From assembly GCA_028291515.1 (NCBI GenBank), contig JAQGHU010000103.1, positions 1-64,000 on the forward strand: a DNA stretch of 64,000 nucleotides, written 5' to 3'. Shown here one piece after another: positions 45,595 to 55,618 of the stretch. Each line of letters begins with the position of its first letter. Position 1 is the stretch's first letter. Made by a program: the position numbers and the translations under genes. This DNA comes from Schlesneria sp. (GTDB lineage: Bacteria > Planctomycetota > Planctomycetia > Planctomycetales > Planctomycetaceae). The notes below the pieces were generated by a model. It was not told the origin of the DNA and made no database searches. It saw only the letters and a program-made list of their open reading frames with translations.

Positions 45595-48099
45595 ATGGGC
45601 ATAGTCATCCTGTTTGTGATGCTGGTGGTCTTGATTGCCATGGTGGCTCGGCTACAAGGCGATCAACACCAGGACTTCAAGCAATTGAGGCAGGATTTTC
45701 GCGAGCTCAGACAAGAACTGAAGGCTCTGCAGCAAGTGCAGGCTCCTCAACCCGAGGCGAGGCCTGACACGGAAGCGGAACCGGTAAAACCCGTGGATGA
45801 GGTCGAGCCAGCGTCCGACGAAGAACCGCTGGAAGTCGGCGATGTCATCGAAGAGCCGGCGGTTGTGACACCGCCTGTGTTGGCTCCCACTCTGCACAAA
45901 CCAGGCTCGCTACAGCCCGCCCGACCGGAGCCAAGGTCACCGATTCGAGATCGCCTTAAAAATCGGCCTGCGCCGCCGCCGCCAGAACCGCGGGTTCCCA
46001 GCCATTTTGAAACGGCTGCGACAGAGACCTTGCGGAAGATCTGGAACTGGATCATCGTCGGTGAGGAATACATCCCGACTGGCGTCTCGATGGAGTATGC
46101 CATCGCCAGCCAGTGGCTGCTGCGAGTCGGCATCCTGATTCTGGTCGTCGGGGTCGGCTTCTTTTTGAAGTACTCCATCGAACACGATTTGATCAGCAAA
46201 GTCGGTCGCGTCGCCCTGACGACGATCGCTGGCCTGAGCATGTTGGTGGCGGGGACACGACTGCTCGGACGCAAGTACCACGTCTTCGGCCAGGGGCTGT
46301 TGGGCGGTGGCCTGGCGATCTTGTACTTTGCTGTCTACGCCGCCGCGAACTTCCATCACCTGATTGAACCCGCCCCCGCATTCGCTCTGATGGGACTGGT
46401 GACGGTGCTCGCCGGTGGAATCGCCGTCCGGTTCAATTCGATCCTGGTCGCAGTCCTCGGCATCATCGGCGGCTACGCGACACCGATGATGTTGCCCAGT
46501 GCTGGCACCCATTTCCCCGAGCTTTACGGCTATATGCTGATCCTGGGGATTGGCGTGCTGGGATTGTGTTACTGGAAGAACTGGCCGCTGGTCAGCTACC
46601 TCAGCTTCTTCGCCACGTACGCGTTGTACTTCGCATCCATGCAGAAGTACGACGTGACACACTACTATGAAGTGATGCCCTTCCTGTGCAGCTTCTTCAT
46701 CCTCTTCTCGACGATGGCGTTTCTGTTCAAGATCGTCAATCAGACCAAGTCCAATCTGCTGGACTTGCTCGCGCTGCTGATCAATGCCGCCGTGTTTTAC
46801 GGCAGTGCCTTTGAACTTGTCGAAGAAGCCTTTGATCGACGCTGGGTTGCGGTGGTCACGATCTCGCTCGCCGCATTCTACGCCGCGCACGTGTTTTATT
46901 GCCTGTATCGCAGACTGGTCGATCGCGAACTGATTGTCAGTTTCATCGGGTTGTCTGCCTTCTTCCTGGCGGTGACGATGCCGCTGCTGTTGTCGTCCGA
47001 GTGGATCACAGCCAGCTGGGCTATACAAGCCTTCGTACTGCTGTGGGTTGCCAAAAAGATTGGTAGCCAATTCCTGCGACACGCCTGCTATTTACTGTAT
47101 GGAATCGTGCTGCTTCGGTTCGGATTCGTCGATCTGACTCGACACTTCTTGATCGCACCACCCGCCGCAGAAATGACGATGATGGACTATCTGAATCATG
47201 TCGTTGAACGACTGGTGATGTTTGGAATTCCGATCGCTTCCATGGGTGGTGCCTATCGATTGTTGCTGCACTCGGATGACAAGGGTGATCGAATTGTTGA
47301 CCGGAAGAACGATATCTCGGGCTTGATCAACGAGGCCTGGGCGATACGGCTGGTTGTCGGTGTCGCATTCGGCATGCTGTTCCTGTATCTGCATCTCGAG
47401 TTGCATCGGACGCTGGGCTACTTCTATCAGCCGCTACAACTTCCTGTTCTGACGTTGCTCTGGCTGTCGATGTGCGGAGTGCTGCTGTATCAGGTGACAC
47501 GAACGACCAGCACCGCGATTCTCGCCCTGTTGGTGCTGTTTGTTGGCTGTGTACTATTCAAGTTGTTCGTCTTCGATCTCCCCGCCTGGGGGCTGGCGGA
47601 ATACGGTCTGTATGAAGGTCAATATTCGTTCCGCGATGCATCGCTGCGACTACTGGACTTCGGTGCCGCAGTCGCCTTCTTCGCCGGTGGGTACGTGCTG
47701 CTTCGAGGGCGAACAAGTTCACGTGATGTGGGCGTGCTACTAGGGTTCACGAGCATCGGGTTGCTGTTCGTCTACTTAACGCTCGAAGTCAATTCGTTCC
47801 TGTTCCACTACGTGAAAGAGTTGCGGCCCGGGGGCGTCTCCATCCTCTGGTCACTGTTTGCCTTGGGCTTGATCCTGCGAGGGATCTGGAAGAACGCCCG
47901 CTCGCTTCGCTACCTTGGATTGCTGCTGTTCGGCATCGTGGCCTGGAAAGTCTTCTTCGTCGACCTTCGAGAACTGGACCAACTCTATCGAATTGTGGCG
48001 TTCCTGGTGTTGGGAGTACTGCTGCTGGTCGGCTCGTTCATCTACTTGAAGTACCGCGATTCATTTGCCCAAAAACCCGCGTCGGAGGAGTCAGTATGA
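45595..48099 (+). CDS. DUF2339 large multi-pass membrane protein
   Basis: 834 residues. An N-terminal membrane segment ([16 protein letters not shown]) is followed by a charged/Pro-rich linker with a coiled-coil-like stretch ([13 protein letters not shown]). From about residue 160 there are some 20 membrane segments, typical of DUF2339 ([29 protein letters not shown]). The function of DUF2339 is unknown. The start at 45595 places the first helix at the N-terminus. Its stop overlaps the start of the DUF3999 gene by four bases (ATGA), a pairing seen in other bacteria, so they probably form one complex. Confidence 0.92.
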   Translation: MGIVILFVMLVVLIAMVARLQGDQHQDFKQLRQDFRELRQELKALQQVQAPQPEARPDTEAEPVKPVDEVEPASDEEPLEVGDVIEEPAVVTPPVLAPTLHKPGSLQPARPEPRSPIRDRLKNRPAPPPPEPRVPSHFETAATETLRKIWNWIIVGEEYIPTGVSMEYAIASQWLLRVGILILVVGVGFFLKYSIEHDLISKVGRVALTTIAGLSMLVAGTRLLGRKYHVFGQGLLGGGLAILYFAVYAAANFHHLIEPAPAFALMGLVTVLAGGIAVRFNSILVAVLGIIGGYATPMMLPSAGTHFPELYGYMLILGIGVLGLCYWKNWPLVSYLSFFATYALYFASMQKYDVTHYYEVMPFLCSFFILFSTMAFLFKIVNQTKSNLLDLLALLINAAVFYGSAFELVEEAFDRRWVAVVTISLAAFYAAHVFYCLYRRLVDRELIVSFIGLSAFFLAVTMPLLLSSEWITASWAIQAFVLLWVAKKIGSQFLRHACYLLYGIVLLRFGFVDLTRHFLIAPPAAEMTMMDYLNHVVERLVMFGIPIASMGGAYRLLLHSDDKGDRIVDRKNDISGLINEAWAIRLVVGVAFGMLFLYLHLELHRTLGYFYQPLQLPVLTLLWLSMCGVLLYQVTRTTSTAILALLVLFVGCVLFKLFVFDLPAWGLAEYGLYEGQYSFRDASLRLLDFGAAVAFFAGGYVLLRGRTSSRDVGVLLGFTSIGLLFVYLTLEVNSFLFHYVKELRPGGVSILWSLFALGLILRGIWKNARSLRYLGLLLFGIVAWKVFFVDLRELDQLYRIVAFLVLGVLLLVGSFIYLKYRDSFAQKPASEESV

Positions 48100-49487
48100 A
48101 ATCATTCGCACCAGGAATTGCGGGCATCTGGATCGCTGTTGCGGCTCTGGCTCAAGCGGCAGAACCAACGGAGCTCTTGAAGAAGGAAATCACTTTCAGC
48201 GGCAAAGGCGATGAATCACTGGTCGCCGTGAAACTCGATGCCGAAGTCTATTCATCGTCGCAATCGGGTTACGCCGACGTGCGACTGCGTGATGCTCGTG
48301 GAACCACAATCCCCTTCCTCGTGCAGAAGTCGCAAGAAGTCCGCACGCAGACGGTTCGTCGTCGAACATGGACATCGTCGAAGCCGACGTTGAAACCTTT
48401 AGAGAACGGCGGCCTTGAGATCACCCTGACACTCGACGAGAACGATCCGTCGCCGAACGGACTTAGTCTGGTCACACCGCTTCGCAACTTTGAACAGCGA
48501 GCTCGCGTTTTGACCTCCGCAGACGGAGAGACCTGGGAGCCCGCATCTGCCGACACCGTGATCTTTGACTATTCGCGATTCATGGATGTCCGCAACGACA
48601 GCGTGACGTTTCCTTCGACATCGCGAAAACATTTTCGCATCGTGATCAACGATGTCACCTCGGAACAACAATCGGAGTTGCTCGAGTTAACCCGTCGCCT
48701 GCGGGGCAATGACGAGACCGAGCGCACCGAACGCGTCGCCATTGACCGTCGCCCATTTCGCATCGACCAGATTCAGTTCTGGCAGGAGGGGACCGAAGAG
48801 AGGGCCAAAGGCGATCACAAGCAGAACTATCCCATCATTGGGTTTAAGGTCTCCGAAGACACCAAGGCCCAGCAGACGATTGTTGAGATCGAAACACATC
48901 GTGAACCACTGACATCGTTTGTACTGAAAACATCGTCGAAGAATTTCAGTCGTAACGCTGTTCTGCAAGTCCCCGAACAACATGGGGTGCAGAAGTCCTG
49001 GCGCGAAGTGAGTTCAACAACAATTTCTCGCCTCGATTTTCAAACGATAAAACGCGAACAGCTTCGAATCGACCTTCCCGAGTCGCGCGAAAGTCGGTAC
49101 CGCCTGGTGATCGGCAATCGCGACAGCTCACCATTGACCATCACCGGAGTCGCCGCAGAGGGAAATGTGTATGAACTGATCTTCTTGGCAAAATCGAGCC
49201 AACCCAATGAATTGACCTATGGAGATTCTGAAGCAACAGCACCCAGCTATGACACGGCATCGCTTCGCGCCTTGTTGACTGAAAACGTCCGCCCCGACAC
49301 CGGCCAACTGGGGCCTGAAGTCAAGATCGTGGGCGTCGCGTCAACGGGTTTCAAATGGTCTTCGATCGTCAACGATCCACGAATACTGACGGGAGTCATT
49401 GGCGTTTTGGTCGTCGTTCTGGGCTGGGCATTGTATGGTGCAGTCAAGCGGATCGACGCGTCGCCTCCTGAACCGCCGGCTCCCTGA
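48096..49487 (+). CDS. DUF3999 domain-containing membrane-anchored protein
   Basis: 463 residues. A signal peptide ([14 protein letters not shown]) is followed by a large beta-rich periplasmic domain. A C-terminal membrane segment ([18 protein letters not shown]) leads to a Pro-rich tail. The early stretch with [18 protein letters not shown] resembles the start of DUF3999 proteins, which are encoded next to DUF2339. Translation is coupled to the upstream gene (ATGA overlap, GGAGGA upstream). The two products probably work together at the envelope; the activity is unknown. Confidence 0.82.
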   Translation: MKSFAPGIAGIWIAVAALAQAAEPTELLKKEITFSGKGDESLVAVKLDAEVYSSSQSGYADVRLRDARGTTIPFLVQKSQEVRTQTVRRRTWTSSKPTLKPLENGGLEITLTLDENDPSPNGLSLVTPLRNFEQRARVLTSADGETWEPASADTVIFDYSRFMDVRNDSVTFPSTSRKHFRIVINDVTSEQQSELLELTRRLRGNDETERTERVAIDRRPFRIDQIQFWQEGTEERAKGDHKQNYPIIGFKVSEDTKAQQTIVEIETHREPLTSFVLKTSSKNFSRNAVLQVPEQHGVQKSWREVSSTTISRLDFQTIKREQLRIDLPESRESRYRLVIGNRDSSPLTITGVAAEGNVYELIFLAKSSQPNELTYGDSEATAPSYDTASLRALLTENVRPDTGQLGPEVKIVGVASTGFKWSSIVNDPRILTGVIGVLVVVLGWALYGAVKRIDASPPEPPAP

Positions 49488-49507
49488 TACGATAGGTAAG
49501 GAAGTGA

Positions 49508-50353
49508 ATGCAGGAGCAATCACAGAACGTCATTGGAATCGTCTCCAACTGCTGGAAGGTTCAACTCGATCAAGGACATTCCCTGATCGAGTTGATTGAT
49601 CAGGCTCTCACCCGCGGGTTCCTGGCAATTGAGCTGCGACAGGGATGCTTGGGTGAGTTCGAAGCGGACTTCGCCGAGGCACACGCTTCCGAGACATCGC
49701 GTCGACGAATAGCCGACCTTTCCAAACGGTTTCCGACGATTGACTTTGACCTGGCGATCGGTGTTCCTTTCTTTGGTGGGCCACTGCTGCTTGACTCGGG
49801 CCACTTTCCGGCAGGGCTGGAGGCGGCGAAATGTCTGGCTCACAACAACTCGCCCCATCTGAGACTCGTGGATACCTCCACCCGTTCGCGCGATCCCGAT
49901 CCAAACATGATCGATGCCGCAATCGATGTCCTGACGAAGATGGCTCGCCGACTGATTCAAGAGGGAGGTAACCTCTCCATCGAACATGCCTATCAATCAT
50001 GGGATGTCTTCCAGTTCGTGATGACTCAAGCACGCCAACAATTGGGATCGGATGCAGATCGACTACGATGCTGCTTTGATCCCTGCAATCTATTACTCAC
50101 GGAACTTCCCGAGCGTATTCCCGCGATCGTCGATTCCATCACGCTGGCAGAGGTCTCGATGATTCACATTAAACAACGCCAGCAGGGGCTCATTCAGCCA
50201 GTCGTCTCCGATGGTGATCTGCTCTGGCCATCACTACTCGAATCGCTCACAGCACGTGGCCATCAAGGTCCGTGGCTCTTCGAGATCGCTCCAGACGCGA
50301 ACGTGTGGAGTCATCTGGAACAGAGTCGCCAGTTCGTGTTGAAGTCCTTCTAA
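49508..50353 (+). CDS. TIM-barrel sugar-phosphate isomerase/epimerase-like protein
   Basis: 281 residues, no signal peptide. It has the AP-endonuclease-2/xylose-isomerase-like barrel pattern: A-I-E-L-R-Q-G early, then H-L-R-L-V-D-T, L-S-I-E-H-A-Y-Q-S-W-D, C-C-F-D-P-C-N-L-L, M-I-H-I-K-Q-R and W-L-F-E-I-A near the C-terminus. These supply the expected Glu, His and Asp metal ligands. Substrate unknown. GGAA lies 4 bases upstream of the start (AAGGAAGTGA-ATG). Its end overlaps the convergent amidohydrolase gene by four bases. A perfect 11-bp palindrome inside the gene (49562-49594) is probably coincidental. Confidence 0.8.
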   Translation: MQEQSQNVIGIVSNCWKVQLDQGHSLIELIDQALTRGFLAIELRQGCLGEFEADFAEAHASETSRRRIADLSKRFPTIDFDLAIGVPFFGGPLLLDSGHFPAGLEAAKCLAHNNSPHLRLVDTSTRSRDPDPNMIDAAIDVLTKMARRLIQEGGNLSIEHAYQSWDVFQFVMTQARQQLGSDADRLRCCFDPCNLLLTELPERIPAIVDSITLAEVSMIHIKQRQQGLIQPVVSDGDLLWPSLLESLTARGHQGPWLFEIAPDANVWSHLEQSRQFVLKSF

Positions 50354-51534
50354 ATCGTCATCGACTGTGGTTGCGATTCCGGACGCGGCAGCAATCCGAC
50401 TGGACGACCCGATCGAAAGACATGAGTCGGCTCCAATCGCACTTTGCCCAGTTCGGTTCGACCCGCGGCGTCAATCAGGGGAAACTCACCCTGCTGCAAA
50501 TCCAGAACGGTGATGTCAGCGGATGCCCCGACTTGCAGTGTTCCCAGTTCTGTTTCGCGTTTCAGAAACTGTGCGGGCAAGATCGTGGTTCGACGTATGA
50601 CTTCGGGAAGCTCCATTCCCAGATGCAGAAACTTGTCCATCGTCGTGACCAGATCGAACACCGGGCCATGCCAGTTGTAGAAATGAATGTCGCTGCTGAT
50701 GAAATGAGGCAGAACGCCCTGTTCTAGCAACGCTCGCGCGACGTGAAAATCAAAGCTACCGAAGCCGTGACCCACGTCGAGCAGCACACCTCGATCAAGC
50801 GCCTCTTTCGCCGCAGGGAGTAGCTTCAGTTCGGCATCGACCAGTCCGCAGGCTTTTCCATGAAAGCAATGCGTCAGGACATCGCCGGCCTGCATCCGCG
50901 AGAGAACATGCTCGATCGACAGCGATGAGTCAGGGCTATGCACCACCAACGGCAGGCCGACGCGATCCGCCGCCTGTCGCGCCAGTTCAAGGCCTTCAGC
51001 CTCATTGCATCCGTTCTCCGCCAGGTTGGCGGTGCAGCGAATCTTGATGCCAACAATCACATCGCGGTTGGCGTTGACCACGCGTTCGACGTTCTCCACA
51101 TTGCAATAACGAAGGTCGTGGAGTTCGCCGAGTCCCGGCAATGTTCCCGGGCTGCTGATCAGGCCTTGCCCGGCGATATGCAGCAGTGCGAACACTCGCG
51201 TCTGCACTTTGTCGATCACGAACTGGCGAAAGCCATCGAAGATCAGACCGCCTGCGGTTCCGAAATCCAAGACCGATGTCACGCCGCGTGCGAGGCAACT
51301 CGGATCGGCATCAATCCCAAAGTGACTGACGCCTGGAAACACATGCACATGAAAGTCGATCAGCCCGGGAACAACGTATTTTCCTTGTACATCAATGGTC
51401 TGTTTGGCTTCATACTGCGACTGCGGTTCCAGGATCGCGGCCACTCGCCCGTGACGAACGGCGACATCGAACTGACCGTTCACATTGCTCGCGGGATCAA
51501 TGACGTGTCCATTCGAAATCAGCAGGTCATACAT
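50350..51534 (-). CDS. amidohydrolase/deacetylase family metallohydrolase
   Basis: 394 residues, cytoplasmic metal-dependent hydrolase of the dihydroorotase/D-aminoacylase group. The N-terminal beta-sandwich (L-L-I-S-N-G-H-V-I-D-P-A) leads to G-L-I-D-F-H-V-H-V-F with the H-x-H metal pair. A Lys-containing strand (V-G-I-K-I-R) that may hold the bridging carboxylated Lys follows, then V-V-H-S-P, T-H-C-F-H-G-K and S-S-D-I-H, and the C-terminal A-D-I-T-V-L-D-L of the second sandwich half. It probably cleaves a cyclic or linear amide; the substrate is unknown. Convergent with the isomerase-like gene. Confidence 0.85.
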   Translation of the reverse strand: MYDLLISNGHVIDPASNVNGQFDVAVRHGRVAAILEPQSQYEAKQTIDVQGKYVVPGLIDFHVHVFPGVSHFGIDADPSCLARGVTSVLDFGTAGGLIFDGFRQFVIDKVQTRVFALLHIAGQGLISSPGTLPGLGELHDLRYCNVENVERVVNANRDVIVGIKIRCTANLAENGCNEAEGLELARQAADRVGLPLVVHSPDSSLSIEHVLSRMQAGDVLTHCFHGKACGLVDAELKLLPAAKEALDRGVLLDVGHGFGSFDFHVARALLEQGVLPHFISSDIHFYNWHGPVFDLVTTMDKFLHLGMELPEVIRRTTILPAQFLKRETELGTLQVGASADITVLDLQQGEFPLIDAAGRTELGKVRLEPTHVFRSGRPVGLLPRPESQPQSMTI

Positions 51535-51820
51535 CAGTTGATCTCTCGCATCGAAGCACGCGGTCGCCTGAATGAGGCTTGTCGACAGGACGCATTCTGC
51601 AAGCCGGGATCGCTGTGGTCAAACTGCACAATGACTGAAATGCGTTTGGATTCGCCAGGTTGTGGCGTTGAAACCGTGACTGGCCTGCCGGATAATCAAG
51701 GATCACTTGTGGAAATCCATGTAGCCTTTCCGACCGTTTTTTGGGATGCTTTGGAGTCGGGCGGCCGTTGAGGGGCCGACTGCGATGCCTTTGTGAGAGT
51801 CCGGCGAGGAGATGCTCCCG

Positions 51821-52792
51821 ATGCAATATGGAACGCCAATACCCGTTTTTTTGCTCGCACTGCTGACGTCGGTTGCCTGTGGACAGGAGCCCGATACGAA
51901 CGAGCAGGCGACCGCCACTTTTTCGGTTGAGATCCAGGCCGAGATGAACGATCTCGCCGCAGGCGACTTCAAAACGCGCGAGGCGGCTGGTCAGAAGTTG
52001 GTGGCTCGCAAGCTGGCGGCTGTCGATCCCTTGCTCTCGATCATCGACAAGGGAACTCCGGAAGCGACCGTTCGAGCGTTCGAATTGCTGCGTCAGCTCT
52101 ACCGCCTCGGCGACGATGAGACCAACGAAAGAATCGAACTCGCATTTAATGAGCTTGCTCACAGTGAAAATCCAACGGTGGCGTCGCGAGCCGAAGCGGC
52201 GATCGAAGCCGGGTCTCCCATTCGTCACAAAAAAGCGGTCGCAATGTTCCTCAAATTAGGCGGCCAACTCCGATTTCTGCAGACTGAAAAGGCGGAGGGG
52301 GCCGAAGAGAACGAAGGGCTCCGGCCGATCGAGTATGCCATCATCGACAAGAAGTGGACGGGTGGCGATGACGGATTGAAGTATCTGCGACGAATCGAAG
52401 ACTTCCGAATCCAATCCGAGATCCGTGGACCGGCCCTCTTCCGCATCAAGGGGAGCACCGTCAGTGACGATGCGATTGCGGAACTGCAGGCGTCCTTGCC
52501 TGCATTGGTCGTTCAGCCGCGCGGCCCCGCTTGCTTGGGGGTCTCGCCGTACTCGCAGTTCGGTGGTCAGATGGAATTGCAGATTCATACGGTGAAGCCG
52601 GGATCGGCTGCCGATCGAGCCGGGCTCAAAGTGGGCGACGTCTTGATCAAGTTCAATGAGCATTCGGTTTCCGACTTCGAGACCCTTGTCGAAAAAATCG
52701 GCGAGCTCCAACCCGGTGACAAAGTGCCGGTCGAATACGAACGTGATGGCGTTCGCGAGACCGTGACGGTCGAGCTACGCGGCTGGGAATAA
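51821..52792 (+). CDS. exported PDZ-domain protein with HEAT-like N-terminal region
   Basis: 323 residues. A signal peptide (P-V-F-L-L-A-L-L-T-S-V-A-C-G-Q) precedes a helical region (F-K-T-R-E-A-A-G-Q-K-L-V, then V-R-A-F-E-L-L-R-Q-L) that looks like two HEAT-type helical hairpins. A middle domain follows, then a C-terminal PDZ domain (C-L-G-V, V-K-P-G-S-A-A-D-R-A-G-L-K-V-G-D-V-L-I-K-F-N, Q-P-G-D-K-V-P-V-E-Y). There is no protease domain, so the PDZ probably serves protein binding. GAGGAG lies 9 bases upstream of ATG 51821; an ATG at 51812 is too close to it. It is convergent with the eboB gene, 3 bp apart. Confidence 0.85.
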   Translation: MQYGTPIPVFLLALLTSVACGQEPDTNEQATATFSVEIQAEMNDLAAGDFKTREAAGQKLVARKLAAVDPLLSIIDKGTPEATVRAFELLRQLYRLGDDETNERIELAFNELAHSENPTVASRAEAAIEAGSPIRHKKAVAMFLKLGGQLRFLQTEKAEGAEENEGLRPIEYAIIDKKWTGGDDGLKYLRRIEDFRIQSEIRGPALFRIKGSTVSDDAIAELQASLPALVVQPRGPACLGVSPYSQFGGQMELQIHTVKPGSAADRAGLKVGDVLIKFNEHSVSDFETLVEKIGELQPGDKVPVEYERDGVRETVTVELRGWE

Positions 52793-52795
52793 TCT

Positions 52796-53707
52796 CTATC
52801 GAATGATGTTGGCTTCATTCGCGTCATCGATGCGTGGCGATTGACCGCCGCGCAACACACTGTTTCCTTCGAACAGATTGCGTTGATCCACTACGGGTGG
52901 GTTCAGCCAATCCGCTTCGGTGAACTGTCCGCTTTGCGAATACGCCGCAATCGCGTTCCTATAGCAAACCAGTTCGATCTGATCTCGCGGAATCCCACGT
53001 TCGGCGGCCAGCTTCGCTGTCTTGGGGACGGCCAGCACGTCGGACTTGCCCCAGTCGGCAGAGCTGTCGACGATCACTCGTTCGGGACCGGCGACCTTCA
53101 GGATGTCGACCATCCGCTCGTTGCCCATCTTCGTGCCGGGATAAATGGTGAACGCGCACCAGTATCCGCGGTCCAGAACCTCGCGATACGTTTCCTCGTT
53201 GTTGTGATCGATCACAACCATGTGCGGAGGAATGCCGTGCTCTTCGATCACATCTATGCTGCGATACGTCCCCTGCTTCTTGTTGCGATGCGGGGTGTGG
53301 ATCAGTACCGGCAGGCCGACTTCTTTCGCCATCTCCAACTGCTTGCGGAAGAACTTGTCTTCGGTCGGCGTCTGGTCGTCGTAGCCAATCTCACCCACCG
53401 CAACGACACCTTCCTTGGTCAGGAAGAGCGGCAGCAGGTCCATGACTTGTTCCGCCAGCGCCTCGTTATTGGCTTCCTTGGAATTCAGGCCCATCGTGCA
53501 GTAGTGGCGAATGCCGAACTGCGCGGCGCGGAATCGTTCCCACCCGACCAGCGATGAGAAATAGTCCTGGAACGAACCAATCTGCGTCCGCGCCTGCCCC
53601 TGCCAGAATGCCGGTTCAATGATCGCTTTGACTCCCGAAGCGGCCAGCAATTCGTAGTCATCTGTGGTACGCGAAACCATATGGATATGCGGGTCGACGT
53701 AGAGCAT
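52796..53707 (-). CDS. eboB: TatD-like metal-dependent hydrolase, EboB-like
   Basis: 303 residues. It starts Y-V-D-P-H-I-H-M-V-S-R-T-T-D-D-Y, with the H-x-H metal pair of TatD-type hydrolases, then V-V-A-V-G-E-I-G-Y-D-D (metal-bridging Glu), P-V-L-I-H-T-P-H-R-N-K-K and V-I-D-H-N-N-E-E, and V-I-V-D-S-S-A-D-W-G. It differs from housekeeping TatD nucleases in these spacings and matches the TatD-like member of the ebo cluster. The ATG follows GAGGAAA, with only a 9-bp gap after the eboA stop. In cyanobacteria ebo genes serve export of precursors of scytonemin-type compounds; here the function is inferred only from the pair. Confidence 0.82.
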   Translation of the reverse strand: MLYVDPHIHMVSRTTDDYELLAASGVKAIIEPAFWQGQARTQIGSFQDYFSSLVGWERFRAAQFGIRHYCTMGLNSKEANNEALAEQVMDLLPLFLTKEGVVAVGEIGYDDQTPTEDKFFRKQLEMAKEVGLPVLIHTPHRNKKQGTYRSIDVIEEHGIPPHMVVIDHNNEETYREVLDRGYWCAFTIYPGTKMGNERMVDILKVAGPERVIVDSSADWGKSDVLAVPKTAKLAAERGIPRDQIELVCYRNAIAAYSQSGQFTEADWLNPPVVDQRNLFEGNSVLRGGQSPRIDDANEANIIR

Positions 53708-53716
53708 GGTGTTTCC

Positions 53717-54598
53717 TCAATGAGCTTGTTCGGCGGCAGCGACCGTTCGCCAGGAGTATTCGCCGGCGGAGATGGCGTGTGCTTGTTCGGGGGCCTCGGC
53801 TAGGACGGACTTGGCGGCCGGATGTCGGCTGGTACTGAGCGCCAGTGCCGCGGCTTGGCGTTCGGCACTGGTGCCGGTTGTCAGGACGGTCTTGAGATCG
53901 GCGATCGCTCGATCATCGGCGTAGGTTCCCACGCCGCGCCACAGTTCCGCGGGGATCGGGCGATGAGCCGCTCGGCGTTCGTGAGCGAAGTCGACGAGCA
54001 TCGTCATCAGCCGTGGGTTGGCTCGTTCGTCGACACCGATCACCGGTCGTAGAGATACTTCTACGAACAGGCACTTCAAAATCATCTGGTTCCATTGATC
54101 GTCGCTGAATTGCTCCGATGGAAACGGATTGTGATGAGCGACCGCGCAAAACACGGCCTTGATGTTGGTCCGAATCCCCTCGGCCGCTCGCAAGATGTGA
54201 GCGGGTTGATTCGGGAACAATGGCAGTGTCTGGTACAGGGCGATCAGCTCACCAACTTCACCGGTCGAATACATCTGGTCCAGTGTTTTGACGTATGCGT
54301 CGGTATCGCTGGAAGGAAAGCTGAGCACCAGCATCGTGCGGACCAGTTGGTCGATGCTCCAGCGATCAGGATTCCATTCGTGCCTGGCGGCGATGGCGGC
54401 GTTGCATTCCCGTTCGGTCAGGTTCAGACTTCCCTTGCCGACTTTGCGAGGGACCAGGCCGAACGACAGATACAGCGCCTTCTTGTCACTGCTGGCGATG
54501 GCTTGGACGCGATCGTCAAGCCACGCCAGGGCGGCGGGGTCGAGCCGCGAGTTGAGCCAGGAACGCATCAACTCGACGAGTGCAGCGGGCTCAGACAC
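53717..54598 (-). CDS. eboA: EboA domain-containing protein
   Basis: 293 residues, no signal peptide. It matches the EboA family by an N-terminal helical segment (L-D-P-A-A-L-A-W-L-D-D-R), L-Y-L-S-F-G-L-V-P-R-K, then W-S-I-D-Q-L-V-R-T-M-L-V-L-S and G-E-V-G-E-L-I-A-L-Y-Q-T-L-P. A central N-I-K-A-V-F-C-A-V-A-H-H-N-P-F-P and V-I-G-V-D-E-R-A-N follow. The start is GTG 54598 with AGGAGA 7 bases upstream; the in-frame codon at 54625 has no such site. It forms a tight pair with the TatD-like gene downstream. The biochemical role of EboA is unknown; it is a marker of 'metabolite traffic' clusters. Confidence 0.85.
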   Translation of the reverse strand: MSEPAALVELMRSWLNSRLDPAALAWLDDRVQAIASSDKKALYLSFGLVPRKVGKGSLNLTERECNAAIAARHEWNPDRWSIDQLVRTMLVLSFPSSDTDAYVKTLDQMYSTGEVGELIALYQTLPLFPNQPAHILRAAEGIRTNIKAVFCAVAHHNPFPSEQFSDDQWNQMILKCLFVEVSLRPVIGVDERANPRLMTMLVDFAHERRAAHRPIPAELWRGVGTYADDRAIADLKTVLTTGTSAERQAAALALSTSRHPAAKSVLAEAPEQAHAISAGEYSWRTVAAAEQAH

Positions 54599-54745
54599 TC
54601 TGATTCTCCTGAAAACAAGCAGCACCGGTTAAATGACCCGTGTGCGACGATGGTCGTTTTGATTTTTGCTTTGGGTACCATGGTCTTGGAGTCTTCGACA
54701 TGGCCCCCGAAGACGGTGAGACCGTGGCACCCCACGCAAGCAACA

Positions 54746-55000
54746 TCAGTGATGATGACCGCAGCTGCTGGGCTGTCCGCAACAGCCGCCCGACATTGGC
54801 AAGGCAGGAGCGGCGCTGGCGATCGGCAGGGCGATTCCGCCGCTGATGATCCGCTCGACAGGCGCACTGGTCGCTGTCTTTCCCGGTTCGACACCAGCTC
54901 GCTGGCACAACTCGCCCCAGCTGCTGATCTTTTCTTTCATGCTGTGTTGCACTGAGATTGTGCGTGAATTCTGTTCGCAGTGGTAATCATACGTGGGCAT
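54746..55000 (-). CDS. FmdB-like zinc-ribbon protein
   Basis: 84 residues. The start M-P-T-Y-D-Y-H-C matches the FmdB regulatory zinc-ribbon family, but the usual C-x2-C pair reads C-E-Q-N, so the second Cys is missing. A later L-C-Q-R-A-G, then V-E-R-I-I-S-G-G-I follow, and the C-terminus is C-C-G-Q-P-S-S-C-G-H-H-H, a new Cys/His-rich metal-binding candidate. The ATG at 55000 has GGAGA upstream and fixes the start. It lies 147 bp upstream of eboA on the same strand, and may be co-transcribed with it. It may sense or carry metal, which is inference. Confidence 0.82.
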   Translation of the reverse strand: MPTYDYHCEQNSRTISVQHSMKEKISSWGELCQRAGVEPGKTATSAPVERIISGGIALPIASAAPALPMSGGCCGQPSSCGHHH

Positions 55001-55561
55001 GTTCAATTCTCCGCTGTTCGTCGTGGTTGACCGTTGGCAGGATATCCTTCGGAACTTCTGCCGGGCAAGCGCAGGCCGTGTTCGCCTCGATGGCGAATCC
55101 TTCGTAATTTCAATATCGGGAGTTCCGCCAAGTGACACGACCTTCGTCTGGGCAGGGCACTCCATTTCGAACCGATTGAGGTTTCACAACCAATTGTATC
55201 CAAAGGAGATGGGCAGACGATGCCTGGGTCTCGCGTACGTGCGATTTGGCAGGAATTGTCAGTCCATGACAGGGTTTTGCGGGGGTGTTCGATTTCCAGA
55301 TCGAGATTTCGTCCACAGATTGACTCACTTTCACCGTCTGGCACTTCGCCTAAGTGAATACTGCGGCATCGCTTCCGTAGTGATGCCCAACCGCTCTGCC
55401 ACCGTCGACTTCGCCTCGGCCCGAGATTTCGCTGTCAGTTTCTGTCAGTATTTTGCGTCTGCTGTCAGAGACTTGGCAGAGTCGCTCGTTCTTGATGTCA
55501 TGCATCGCATTCATCGCAGCACCAGTTCACCGAGGTCAAAACAGCGGACGTCCGAAACTGA

Positions 55562-55618
55562 AACAACCGGCCACACAGATCGACCGCCGCAGCGGGGTCG
55601 AAGGTGTGGCCGGTTGTT
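55562..55618. repeat. long hairpin with 15-bp perfect outer stem
   Basis: AACAACCGGCCACAC (55562-55576) pairs with 55604-55618, and an inner stem TCGACC/GGTCGA (55580-55585, 55596-55601) follows after a small internal loop. It is not followed by a T-tract. It may be a small mobile repeat or a structured RNA. Confidence 0.75.

Noticed and set aside
45232-45604. Open frames on both strands with the G-G-R-G-S-C-R-A-A peptide
   Set aside because: The peptide arises from the inverted repeat itself; neither frame has other support.
45937-47082. 381-codon open frame on the - strand
   Set aside because: Antisense to the DUF2339 membrane protein; Gln/Asp/His-rich product is the usual mirror of hydrophobic codons.
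49562-49594. 11-bp palindrome near the start of the isomerase-like gene
   Set aside because: It lies in coding sequence with sensible residues on both arms and no matching structure elsewhere; probably chance.
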